Origin: Desulfitobacterium sp038181555
GTDB taxonomy: Bacteria > Bacillota > Desulfitobacteriia > Desulfitobacteriales > Desulfitobacteriaceae
Reading direction: 5' to 3'
Length of the DNA stretch: 64,000 nucleotides
Assembly: GCF_038181555.1 (NCBI RefSeq)
Contig: NZ_JBBWUA010000004.1
Location: forward strand, 194,795-258,794
Each line of letters opens with the position of its first letter. Within the stretch, counting starts at the first letter, position 1. Made by a program: the position numbers and the translations under genes. The notes below the pieces were generated by a model. It had not been told where the DNA came from. It did not search any database and saw only the letters and a list, made by a program, of their open reading frames with translations. This document shows, piece after piece, positions 56,797-64,000 of this stretch.

Positions 56797-57240
56797 CGAC
56801 CCATGAGCGTAGCTTATCATACAGAAGAGAGCGATTTCACTGTGTATAAGGTAGCTAAGGCTTCTGCCTCGCCTCACTCGCCATAAGTCAAGCTTTCTTT
56901 AGCGCGGAGGGGCGTCTTGCTGACGATGTTTCCGCAGCATTAACGGAGCCACGGTTCCTTGGACATGGATGTCCTGATGCCGCGAGCACATGGACGTGCA
57001 GGAGCGGCCACATCAGGTATTACCCAGTGGTTTGGCGACGAAAGTGTTCGGTGGACATTTTCGTCGATGCGGAATCCACTGATGAATGCCTACCCGCCGA
57101 GGATTTTGCTACGGAAACAAGTGCGCTAGCCCTGGAGCGCCTGAGCGGCGCGGATGTATGATATAGGAAGCTCGGCTTGAGTGAAGAATGAACAGAAGCC
57201 CTAGCTGACTTATCCTCGGGGTGGATAAGCTACTCGACCC
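56797..57240. repeat. Structured intergenic element, copy C
   Basis: A 444-bp non-coding element, the largest copy, between the purC paralogue and lgt. GTAGCTTATCATACA (56809-56823) has TGTATGATA (57155-57163) as partner, and the rest of that strand is split by an insertion carrying its own CTTATCC/GGATAAG hairpin before AGCTAC (57228-57233) and CGACCC. The core ACATCAGGTATTACC (57010-57024) is preceded by extra arms (GGACAT/ATGTCC and GCCGC/GCGGC) and followed by the central arm shared with copy B. CGACCC occurs at both ends. Confidence 0.8.
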
Positions 57241-57297
57241 AAATATGAAAGCATATGATCTACGTATGTCTTATGAAAAAAGTTTGATGCACATATT

Positions 57298-57326
57298 TTG
57301 AGGAGATAATAGGGTTATGGTACAAT
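57298..57326 (+). promoter_or_regulatory. lgt: Promoter of lgt
   Basis: TTGAGG (57298-57303), 17 bases, TACAAT (57321-57326), about 37 bases before the ATG. Confidence 0.65.
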
Positions 57327-57362
57327 GTTGACAGGATTCTACATAGAAAGGCGATTAGAGAT

Positions 57363-58178
57363 ATGCCAGATCGTTTCATAGTACAAAGCTTATTTGGAAT
57401 TGAAGGACTTAATATTACTTGGTATGGTGCCATTATTTCTTTTGCCATCATCATTGGGGTATGGTTAGCTAGTCGGGAGGCAGAGCACCAAGGTCTTAAT
57501 AGTGATATGATTTTTGACTTCCTATTGATTGTCTTACCTTTGGCCATTATCGGGGCGAGGGCTTATTTCGTAATTTTTGAGTGGGATCAATACGCTGCTA
57601 ATCCGCTGAGCGCCTTTGCGACTTGGGAAGGTGGCTTAGCGATCTACGGTGGTGTCATTGGTGGTTTCATCGGCGCCGTAATTTTTGCTAAGCTCAACAA
57701 ATTTCCTTTATTGCGCATCATCGATATAGTCGTTCCCAGTTTGGTTCTTGGACAAGCGATCGGACGCTGGGGGAACTTTATCAATCAAGAGGCCTTCGGT
57801 AATCTGGTGACGAATCCCAACCTGCAATTCTTCCCCTATGCGGTCTTGATCGATCGGTTAGGAGAATGGCATCAAGCGACTTTCTTTTACGAGAGTATGT
57901 GGAATTTAGGTGTTTTCTTTCTTCTCATCTATTTCCGCCACAGAACCAAATTCACCGGTCAGCTTCTCGCTACTTATTTCGTCGGTTATGGCTTGGGACG
58001 GTTTTGGATTGAGGGCCTGAGAGCGGACAGTCTATTTTTGATTCCCGGGCTGCGTGTATCTCAAGGGTTATCCTTGGTATTGATCATCGTCGGCATCTTC
58101 ATGCTGGTATTTCATAAGAAGCTTTTTCGAGAATTTCTACCTTATGAAGGCAAGTATTTGAAGGATTTGAGTAAGTAG
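57363..58178 (+). CDS. lgt: Prolipoprotein diacylglyceryl transferase
   Basis: A 271-residue polytopic membrane enzyme that moves diacylglycerol onto the lipobox Cys of prolipoproteins, such as MetQ, ApbE and the FMN-binding lipoprotein of this window. It has ITWYGAIISFAI, YGGVIGGFIGA, the signature GRWGNFINQEAFG near residue 137, and ESMWNLGVF. Seven hydrophobic segments. RBS AGAAAGG. Confidence 0.97.
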   Translation: MPDRFIVQSLFGIEGLNITWYGAIISFAIIIGVWLASREAEHQGLNSDMIFDFLLIVLPLAIIGARAYFVIFEWDQYAANPLSAFATWEGGLAIYGGVIGGFIGAVIFAKLNKFPLLRIIDIVVPSLVLGQAIGRWGNFINQEAFGNLVTNPNLQFFPYAVLIDRLGEWHQATFFYESMWNLGVFFLLIYFRHRTKFTGQLLATYFVGYGLGRFWIEGLRADSLFLIPGLRVSQGLSLVLIIVGIFMLVFHKKLFREFLPYEGKYLKDLSK

Positions 58179-58231
58179 GTAGAGCTAAATAAGGTTTTAA
58201 TGCAAAAATCGCTGAAATACGAGAAATTTTG

Positions 58232-58260
58232 TTGATAAACTGCAGCATTTTAATTATAAT
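58232..58260 (+). promoter_or_regulatory. Promoter of the carboxynorspermidine operon
   Basis: TTGATA (58232-58237), 17 bases, TATAAT (58255-58260), about 40 bases before the ATG at 58302. It is one of the best sigma-A type matches in the window. Confidence 0.8.
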
Positions 58261-58301
58261 CATGTTTGTGTAAATTTTTAATGGAAAATGGAGGTTTTAA
58301 C

Positions 58302-59507
58302 ATGGGAAGAGCCTTGATTATTGGGGCCGGTGGTGTCGCCAGCGTTGTAGCACACAAATGTTGCCAGGTTCCGGAAGTGTTTGAGGAAATTTGTATTGCG
58401 AGCAGAACGCTTAAAAAATGCGAGGACATCCGCGATAAACTCGTCGGCGGTAAGACCAAAGTCAGGGTAGCTCAGGTTGATGCCGATATTACAGAGAATG
58501 TGATTAAGCTAATTGAAGATTTTAAACCGGAAATTGTGATCAATGTGGCGCTTCCTTATCAAGATTTGACGATCATGGATGCGTGTTTAGCGACAGGAGT
58601 CCATTATCTCGATACAGCCAATTACGAACCACCCGAAGTGCCGAAGTTTGAGTACAAATGGCAGTGGGCTTACAGAGAAAAATTTGCTCAGGCAGGGCTG
58701 ACCGCCTTATTGGGAAGTGGCTTTGATCCTGGGGTGACCGGGGTATTTTGCGCCTATGCACAAAAGCACTATTTCGATGAAATCCACACCATTGACATTG
58801 TTGATGCTAATGGTGGGGACCATGGTTATCCTTTTGCGACGAATTTCAACCCAGAAATCAACATTCGGGAAATTACGGCGAAGGGCCGCTATTATAAGGA
58901 CGGCGAATGGATCGAAACAGATCCCCTTTCTGTTAAAAAAGAGTATGACTTAGATGAAATCGGTCCCAAAAACATCTATCTGCTCTATCATGAAGAATTA
59001 GAATCTTTGGCCAAGAATATTAAGGGTATTAAGCAAATCCGCTTCTGGATGACCTTCTCTGATAATTATCTGAACCATTTAACCGTCTTGCAAAATGTCG
59101 GCATGACGTCCATTGAACCCATTGATTTTGAAGGTCAGCAAATTATACCCTTACACTTTTTGAAGGCTGTTCTGCCGGATCCGGCTTCCTTGGGACCGCG
59201 AACCAAAGGAAAGACCAATATCGGTTGTATTATCCAAGGCGTAAAAGACGGTAAACCCAGAACGTACTACGTTTACAATATCTGTGACCATCAAGAATGC
59301 TATGCTGAAGTGGGCTCCCAAGCGATTTCATATACCACAGGGGTCCCGGCCATGATCGGTGCCATGTTGATGATGCAAGGCATCTGGAAAAAGCCCGGCG
59401 TATATAATGTGGAAGAATTCGATCCCGATCCCTTCATGGCAGCCTTAAATCAGTATGGTTTGCCTTGGAAAGAGGATTTTGCACCCACATTACTGGATGA
59501 GGAATAA
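58302..59507 (+). CDS. Carboxynorspermidine / carboxyspermidine dehydrogenase
   Basis: A 401-residue saccharopine-dehydrogenase-family enzyme with Rossmann start ALIIGAGGVASVVAH, NVALPYQDL, GSGFDPGVTGVFCAYAQ and DANGGDHGYPFATNFNPEINIREI. It condenses a diamine with aspartate semialdehyde using NADPH in the alternative spermidine pathway. ATG 58302 follows ATGGAGGTT. The decarboxylase gene is 5 bases downstream. Confidence 0.94.
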   Translation: MGRALIIGAGGVASVVAHKCCQVPEVFEEICIASRTLKKCEDIRDKLVGGKTKVRVAQVDADITENVIKLIEDFKPEIVINVALPYQDLTIMDACLATGVHYLDTANYEPPEVPKFEYKWQWAYREKFAQAGLTALLGSGFDPGVTGVFCAYAQKHYFDEIHTIDIVDANGGDHGYPFATNFNPEINIREITAKGRYYKDGEWIETDPLSVKKEYDLDEIGPKNIYLLYHEELESLAKNIKGIKQIRFWMTFSDNYLNHLTVLQNVGMTSIEPIDFEGQQIIPLHFLKAVLPDPASLGPRTKGKTNIGCIIQGVKDGKPRTYYVYNICDHQECYAEVGSQAISYTTGVPAMIGAMLMMQGIWKKPGVYNVEEFDPDPFMAALNQYGLPWKEDFAPTLLDEE

Positions 59508-59512
59508 GATCA

Positions 59513-60643
59513 ATGAATGTAACCGAACTAGCGACCCCAAGTTATGTTGTGGATGAGAACCTTCTCAAGCGAAATCTGGAGATTTTGAAATCTGTCCAAG
59601 ATCGGACCGGGTGCAACATCTTGCTGGCTTTGAAGGGTTTTTCCATGCATGCTGTCTTTCCTTTAGTCGGCCAATACCTCAAAGGAATTACGGCCAGCTC
59701 CTTGTTCGAGGCTCGACTGGGCTTTGAAGAGATGGGCAAAGAAGTTCATATCTATGCCCCGGCTTACATCGATGAGGAAATCGATGAACTGCTGGAGTAC
59801 TGTGATCATATGGTCTTTAACTCCTTTGCGCAGTGGCGCAAATTTAAGGAAAAAGTTAAGAGCCATCCCCACAAAATCGAGTGTGGGATTCGTGTCAATC
59901 CGGAATACTCCGAGATAGAGACGGATATTTATAACCCCTGTTTTCAGAACTCCCGGTTAGGAGTTACTCTAGCTAACTTCCGACCGGAAGAGCTGGAGGG
60001 GGTGGATGGGCTGCATTTCCATACCCTCTGTGAACAAAACTCGGATACCTTAGAACGTACCATCAAGGTGGTCGAAGAAAAATTCGGCGAGCACATCAAG
60101 AAGATGAAATGGCTTAACCTGGGTGGTGGTCATCATATTACTCGACCGGATTATGATTTGGAAACTCTCATTCGCTGTATCAACTATTTAAAGGATAAGT
60201 ATCAGATCGATATCTATCTGGAACCGGGCGAGGCTGTGGCCTTAAATACGGGCTTCTTAGTCTCCAAAGTCCTCGACGTTGTGGACAATGGCATGCAGAT
60301 TGCCATTTTGGATGCTTCAGCTGCCTGCCATATGCCCGATGTGCTGGAGATGCCTTACCGACCGGCGATTATCAATGCCGGTCAACCGGGAGAACATCCC
60401 TACACCTATCGACTGGGGGGCAATACTTGCCTTGCCGGAGATGTCATCGGTGATTACTCGTTCCCGGAGCCCCTTAAGCCGGGTGACAAGCTTATCTTTT
60501 GCGATATGGCACACTACACCATGGTTAAAAATAACATGTTCAATGGGGTAAACTTGCCTAACATCGTGCTCTACAACGAAGAAGAAGGTTTCAAAATGGT
60601 TCGTCGTTTTAACTATGAGGATTTCAAGAATCGTTTGTCTTAA
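59513..60643 (+). CDS. nspC: Carboxynorspermidine decarboxylase
   Basis: A 376-residue alanine-racemase-fold PLP decarboxylase. The PLP Lys lies in LLALKGFSMHA near residue 41; FHTLCEQNSDTLE, GGGHHITRPDYD, EPGEAVALNTG and GNTCLAGDVIGDY follow. It removes the carboxyl group from carboxy(nor)spermidine to complete triamine synthesis. Immediately downstream of its partner and followed by a strong terminator. Confidence 0.96.
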   Translation: MNVTELATPSYVVDENLLKRNLEILKSVQDRTGCNILLALKGFSMHAVFPLVGQYLKGITASSLFEARLGFEEMGKEVHIYAPAYIDEEIDELLEYCDHMVFNSFAQWRKFKEKVKSHPHKIECGIRVNPEYSEIETDIYNPCFQNSRLGVTLANFRPEELEGVDGLHFHTLCEQNSDTLERTIKVVEEKFGEHIKKMKWLNLGGGHHITRPDYDLETLIRCINYLKDKYQIDIYLEPGEAVALNTGFLVSKVLDVVDNGMQIAILDASAACHMPDVLEMPYRPAIINAGQPGEHPYTYRLGGNTCLAGDVIGDYSFPEPLKPGDKLIFCDMAHYTMVKNNMFNGVNLPNIVLYNEEEGFKMVRRFNYEDFKNRLS

Positions 60644-60665
60644 GGAATCAATTGGCATAAGGCAT

Positions 60666-60712
60666 AAGCCGGTGTAAGGTAAAGTATTAATACTACCTAC
60701 ACCGGCTTTTTA
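60666..60712 (+). terminator. Terminator of the spermidine operon
   Basis: AAGCCGGTGTA pairs with TACACCGGCTT with an inner AGGTA/TACCT extension, followed by TTTTTAAG. Confidence 0.88.
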
Positions 60713-60809
60713 AGTTAAACATTCCCATGGATAAATATTCCTTAATAAACAGAAAAGAATACTAGTAATTATCCTTCACTGATTTTATAATGGTAAAGGA
60801 TTGTTTTGT

Positions 60810-60966
60810 AGGCGTTTAATATCCTTTGTGATAATTAGGGTATTTGGCGAAGGAGAATTGATAGAATTGATTTCAGGGTCATTTAATTAAAGAAAGATTT
60901 TCAGCTAAAATTAAGTATTTATTAATGTTTTGTTTAGTAGATCTTTAATATTTTTTGTGATAATGG
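60810..60966 (+). repeat. AT-rich leader with a direct repeat
   Basis: TTTAATATCCTTTGTGATAAT (about 60815-60835) and TTTAATATTTTTTGTGATAAT (about 60944-60964) differ at two positions. They lie upstream of the papain-fold gene, the second about 35 bases before its start, so they may be binding sites or alternative promoters. Nothing else is seen in the 60713-60999 gap. Confidence 0.5.
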
Positions 60967-60999
60967 ATATATCAATTTTACTTCCGGAGGATAACTATT

Positions 61000-61605
61000 T
61001 TGAAAAAGTATTATGTATATATCGTTCTGACCCGAACCAACACAATAATCTCCAAGCTAATCCATATGATTAAAGACGATGAATATACTCATGCATCCAT
61101 TACCTTTGATCAAGAGTTGAATCAGATGTATAGCTTTGGTAGAAGGACCCCTTACAATCCTTTTATTGGCCACTTTCGAAGTGAAGAGCTCAACGAAGGG
61201 GTGTATGGATTTTGCAAGACCCTACCTGGTGCCGTTATTGAGATTGAGGTCACCTTGGAACAATATGAAAAGGCTAAGACACTGCTAGAGCACTTTATTA
61301 CCCATAGCGACCAATATAAATACAATTACATGGGCTTAGTCAATGGTTTACTGGACAAGCCACTCTGTAACGAGAATAGATTCCTGTGCTCGGAATTCGT
61401 CTATCACCTCTTGAAGGAAAGTGGCATCGTGGACCTAAATATGCCAAGAAGTCTGGTGAGGCCGCAAAACCTGCTTGATATCGAAGGTAAGATAACCTAT
61501 CGAGGTGATCTTAAGGCCATCAGCCCTAAAATTAACAATGAGGTTTATCCAAAGAACAGCAGAAGCAGGAGACTTGCCTCGCTAAGTGCGCTTCTTTTTG
61601 GGTAG
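61000..61605 (+). CDS. Permuted papain-fold (YiiX/NlpC-P60-like) protein
   Basis: A 201-residue soluble protein matching the permuted NlpC/P60 pattern: His31 in DDEYTHASITF comes before Cys130 in NRFLCSEFVYHLL, the reverse of the classical order. Family members act on peptides, lipids or amides, and the role here is unknown. The C-terminus is basic (NSRSRRLASLSALLFG). Starts with TTG after GGAGG. It stands alone between terminators. Confidence 0.82.
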   Translation: MKKYYVYIVLTRTNTIISKLIHMIKDDEYTHASITFDQELNQMYSFGRRTPYNPFIGHFRSEELNEGVYGFCKTLPGAVIEIEVTLEQYEKAKTLLEHFITHSDQYKYNYMGLVNGLLDKPLCNENRFLCSEFVYHLLKESGIVDLNMPRSLVRPQNLLDIEGKITYRGDLKAISPKINNEVYPKNSRSRRLASLSALLFG

Positions 61606-61671
61606 ATTCATATTAAGCTACTCAAAACTGAAGTGGAGTTCTAAGTTTTATAAGCAGGAGCAGTTTTTACT

Positions 61672-61697
61672 AGGAGCCGTTAGGCTCCTTTTCTTTT
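61672..61697 (+). terminator. Terminator of the papain-fold gene
   Basis: AGGAGCC and GGCTCCT form a short stem with loop GTTA, followed by TTTCTTTTT. Confidence 0.82.
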
Positions 61698-61785
61698 TGG
61701 GATTTATGGACACTTCTAGGCCTTTAGATTAAAATGAGTAATGAATATAATTGAAGATCTAAGCAATAGTTAAGGGAGAAAATTG

Positions 61786-62526
61786 ATGGATAAACAATCC
61801 TCCAATAAATCAAGTAATAAATCAAGTAACACAGCAAGTAAGGAAATTCCTCCTCGACACCCGGCTTGGAATGTCTGGCAGGGGCTTTTCCTATTGCTTA
61901 TCATATATGTTCTCGAGTTTTTCTTAGGTTGGCTCAGGATCCCCAAAGAATTGGATCAGATGGAAGGGTTCTTTCGCTATTTGACGGTAGGTATGGGAGA
62001 AGCCTTGATCTATTTGGTCATACTCCTAGGTTTCTTTAAGCTTATCAAGCGCCCCCTGCGTGAGTTAGGGTTAGTACGGCCACTTTTTCGCTATATTCTC
62101 CTCGGGTTGCTCATGGGGATTTTTCTTCTTGTAGCCGTGGGCTTATTGGGGAACTTCCTCGCCAGTCACTTGGGAACTCCGGCTCCTCAAAGCTTTACCC
62201 TGGTTCTGATGGGGGCGCAATATGACTGGCAAATAATTTTACTGATCTTACTGGGCGGTATCATTGCGCCGATCAAAGAAGAGGTTTTCTTTCGAGGATT
62301 ATTTTATCCGCCTTTTCGACAAGAATATGGAAGGGGCAAAGGTATCCTGTTTACCGCAGGGTTGTTTGCTCTCTTGCATTTTGATGTGGTCCGTTTCTTA
62401 CCCTTGCTTGTAGGCGGAATCGTCTTAACTTGGCTTTACGAAAAGTCGGGTAGTCTCTGGCCGTCAATTATCGCCCATGGAACATGGAATACCCTCATGG
62501 CCTTAATGGTATGGATTCAAAGGTAA
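61786..62526 (+). CDS. CPBP-family intramembrane protease
   Basis: A 246-residue membrane protein with about seven hydrophobic segments and a Ser/Asn-rich N-terminal tail. The ABI/CPBP motifs are complete: KEEVFFRGLFY (motif 1, EE and R), FALLHFD (motif 2) and IAHGTWNTL (motif 3). Relatives are Rce1-like proteases or bacteriocin-immunity proteins. ATG 61786 follows AAGGGAG. It precedes rlmD by about 30 bases. Confidence 0.92.
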   Translation: MDKQSSNKSSNKSSNTASKEIPPRHPAWNVWQGLFLLLIIYVLEFFLGWLRIPKELDQMEGFFRYLTVGMGEALIYLVILLGFFKLIKRPLRELGLVRPLFRYILLGLLMGIFLLVAVGLLGNFLASHLGTPAPQSFTLVLMGAQYDWQIILLILLGGIIAPIKEEVFFRGLFYPPFRQEYGRGKGILFTAGLFALLHFDVVRFLPLLVGGIVLTWLYEKSGSLWPSIIAHGTWNTLMALMVWIQR

Positions 62527-62556
62527 TGGCCATAGGTGTAAGAAGGAGGAAGCTCT

Positions 62557-63912
62557 GTGAATCGAAAAGAAAGGCCTAAGCGGTTTAATATAGAGCGAAT
62601 TATTGAGGTGGAGTGCCTACGCCTATCTTCCGAAGGGGCGGGTGTGGGCTATCACGATGGAAAGGCCACCTTTGTAGCCGGACTATTACCGGGCGAAATA
62701 GGGGAAGTTCAAATCTTTGAAGAGAAAAAAAGCTGGCAACGGGGCAGACTCATATCGGTTCAGGACGCGACAGTATCAAGTCAGCGGGTGAATCCTCCTT
62801 GCACAGTCTATGGTGTTTGCGGTGGCTGTCAACTTCAGCATCTTAGCTATCCAGAGACTCTGGTCTGGAAGAAACGCTGGGTCGCCGACAATCTGACGAG
62901 GATCGGCAAGATTGCTATGGATAATGTCCTTATGTACTCGACTATTGGGATGGAGGACCCTTGGCGTTATCGGAACAAAGGTCGGTTCCATCGGGGTGAA
63001 GATCACCGACTAGGCTATCATCAGGAAAAGAGCAATACCATCGTTCGCTTTAAAGATTGCTTATTGATCAGTGAGCCAATGAATCAGTGGCTAAAAGAAG
63101 TAGAAGACATTCTGCTCAAGGAAGCACCAGAAATCAAAACCCTAACCCTACGTGAGAATACACAGGGAGAGGGTATGCTTGTGTTGGAGCCGGTCAATGA
63201 TGGGGAGAACATTCGCGAGCTATTAGGGAAAATGAATTCGTTATTGATTGGAAGCAATGAAAAAGATAAGCGGTTAGGTATTAGCTCGGTATGGGGTATT
63301 AACGATGCAGGCAAGCCTGAATTGCTCATAGGGAAAGGGGACTTTAGGCAAGAAATTTTGGGGTTGGAGTACAAAGTTTCGCCTTTAGCTTTCCTACAAG
63401 TCAATCCTATTCAGACTCAAAAACTCTATTCCACTGTGTTGCAATGGGCTGAACGATCACCAGCAAAGGTGGTTTGGGACCTCTATTCCGGCATCGGCAC
63501 AATAACGTTGGCGTTAGCTGCCAAAGCCCAGAAGGTCTGGGGAATCGAAGAAAATCCTTATGCTGTTGAGGATGCCAGAGTGAATGCGCTGCATAATCGA
63601 ATCGAGAATGTGGAATTTATGGCAGGGAAGGTTGAAGATACTTTTCAGAAGATAGATGAGCATCCCGACCTTGTGGTCCTTGATCCGCCCCGTGCCGGTG
63701 CCCACCGTAGAGTGCTGGAGGGGCTAATCAAGCTACAGCCTAAGCGGATCATTTATGTGTCGTGCGATCCGGGTACCTTGGCGCGGGATTTAGGTATTCT
63801 GCAAAGTGGGGGGTATCAGGTGAGGGAAGTGCAGCCGGTGGATATGTTCCCTTGGACGGGGCACGTTGAAGCGATAATTCTGATGACGAATAGTGGTTTT
63901 AAGGGCAAATAA
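62557..63912 (+). CDS. rlmD: 23S rRNA m5U methyltransferase, RlmD/RumA type
   Basis: A 451-residue TrmA-superfamily enzyme. An N-terminal TRAM domain (to about residue 72) is followed by candidate [4Fe-4S] ligands Cys82, Cys88 and Cys91 (VCGGCQLQH) and Cys168, the SAM motif DLYSGIGTITLALA near 310, DPPRAG near 373 and catalytic Cys403 in VSCDPGTLARDL. It methylates U1939 and/or U747 of 23S rRNA. GTG start after AGAAGGAGGA. Confidence 0.95.
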   Translation: MNRKERPKRFNIERIIEVECLRLSSEGAGVGYHDGKATFVAGLLPGEIGEVQIFEEKKSWQRGRLISVQDATVSSQRVNPPCTVYGVCGGCQLQHLSYPETLVWKKRWVADNLTRIGKIAMDNVLMYSTIGMEDPWRYRNKGRFHRGEDHRLGYHQEKSNTIVRFKDCLLISEPMNQWLKEVEDILLKEAPEIKTLTLRENTQGEGMLVLEPVNDGENIRELLGKMNSLLIGSNEKDKRLGISSVWGINDAGKPELLIGKGDFRQEILGLEYKVSPLAFLQVNPIQTQKLYSTVLQWAERSPAKVVWDLYSGIGTITLALAAKAQKVWGIEENPYAVEDARVNALHNRIENVEFMAGKVEDTFQKIDEHPDLVVLDPPRAGAHRRVLEGLIKLQPKRIIYVSCDPGTLARDLGILQSGGYQVREVQPVDMFPWTGHVEAIILMTNSGFKGK

Positions 63913-63918
63913 GGCTGG

Positions 63919-63938
63919 TTAACCACTATATGTAGTGG
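63919..63938 (+). terminator. Short hairpin after rlmD
   Basis: AACCACTA and TAGTGGTT are perfect complements with a 4-base loop, then TTGGGG. The stem is modest and it could equally be part of a recombination site. Confidence 0.5.
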
Positions 63939-63945
63939 TTTTGGG

Positions 63946-63976
63946 GCAAAAAATGGGCAAAAATTGAGGCAAAAAA
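63946..63976. repeat. Three phased GCAAAAA repeats at the window edge
   Basis: GCAAAAA begins at 63946, 63957 and 63969, spacing 11 and 12 bases, about one helical turn. It lies just after the rlmD stop, a place used by integrative elements in other Firmicutes. The window ends before any integrase gene could be seen. Confidence 0.5.
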
Positions 63977-64000
63977 CTGCGGTTTTTGACCCCGAAAAAA

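Overview
The window looks like chromosome of a spore-forming, strictly anaerobic Gram-positive of the Desulfitobacterium/Peptococcaceae type. The signs are moderate GC, strong AGGAGG ribosome sites, frequent TTG/GTG starts, riboswitches with intrinsic terminators, GatCAB, a short HisG with HisZ, a CotJC-like coat protein, MEDS-type sensor kinases and a CprK-like Crp/Fnr regulator. The genus is inferred from gene content. I see no rRNA, tRNA, CRISPR array, transposase or integrase gene.

Layout. 38-2066: a GntR/ABC-2 export operon and a 39-residue gene on the minus strand. 2259-3548: an orphan sensor kinase. 3549-16913: nine de novo purine genes (purL, E, B, C, F, M, N, H, D) behind a promoter with a PurR-like operator, a guanine riboswitch and a ykkC-type (PRPP-like) riboswitch in tandem with one terminator. 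17024-19622: a coat-type protein, an MFS permease and an unknown protein. 19893-22849 (minus): metNIQ under a SAM-I riboswitch. 23041-35501: the histidine pathway (yerC/hisR-like, hisZ, hisG, D, C, B, H, A, F, IE), split between hisZ and hisG by a cassette (Crp/Fnr regulator, arylsulfotransferase-family protein, MFS permease) flanked by two near-identical hairpin repeats. 35712-41226: a flavin-based extracellular electron transfer-like locus (two ApbE flavin transferases, a NusG-II protein, a Gx-type and an ECF-T-type membrane protein, and a two-domain FMN-binding lipoprotein). 41546-43598 (minus): CoA-disulfide reductase/rhodanese with an ArsR regulator. 43769-53402: pcrA, a CBS-containing pyrophosphatase, ligA and gatCAB. 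53514-56696: a NifV-like (possibly Re-citrate) synthase, isocitrate dehydrogenase and a divergent PurC paralogue. 57363-63912: lgt, the carboxynorspermidine pathway, a permuted papain-fold protein, a CPBP protease and an RlmD-type rRNA methyltransferase.

The least explained feature is a family of three long intergenic elements (7987-8186, 46061-46321, 56797-57240). They share a conserved core and are closed by a long terminal helix whose paired bases co-vary between copies, which suggests a multicopy structured RNA. The second main point is regulatory: a related dyad lies at both yerC-hisZ and hisG, so the two halves of the interrupted his operon appear to remain under one regulator.
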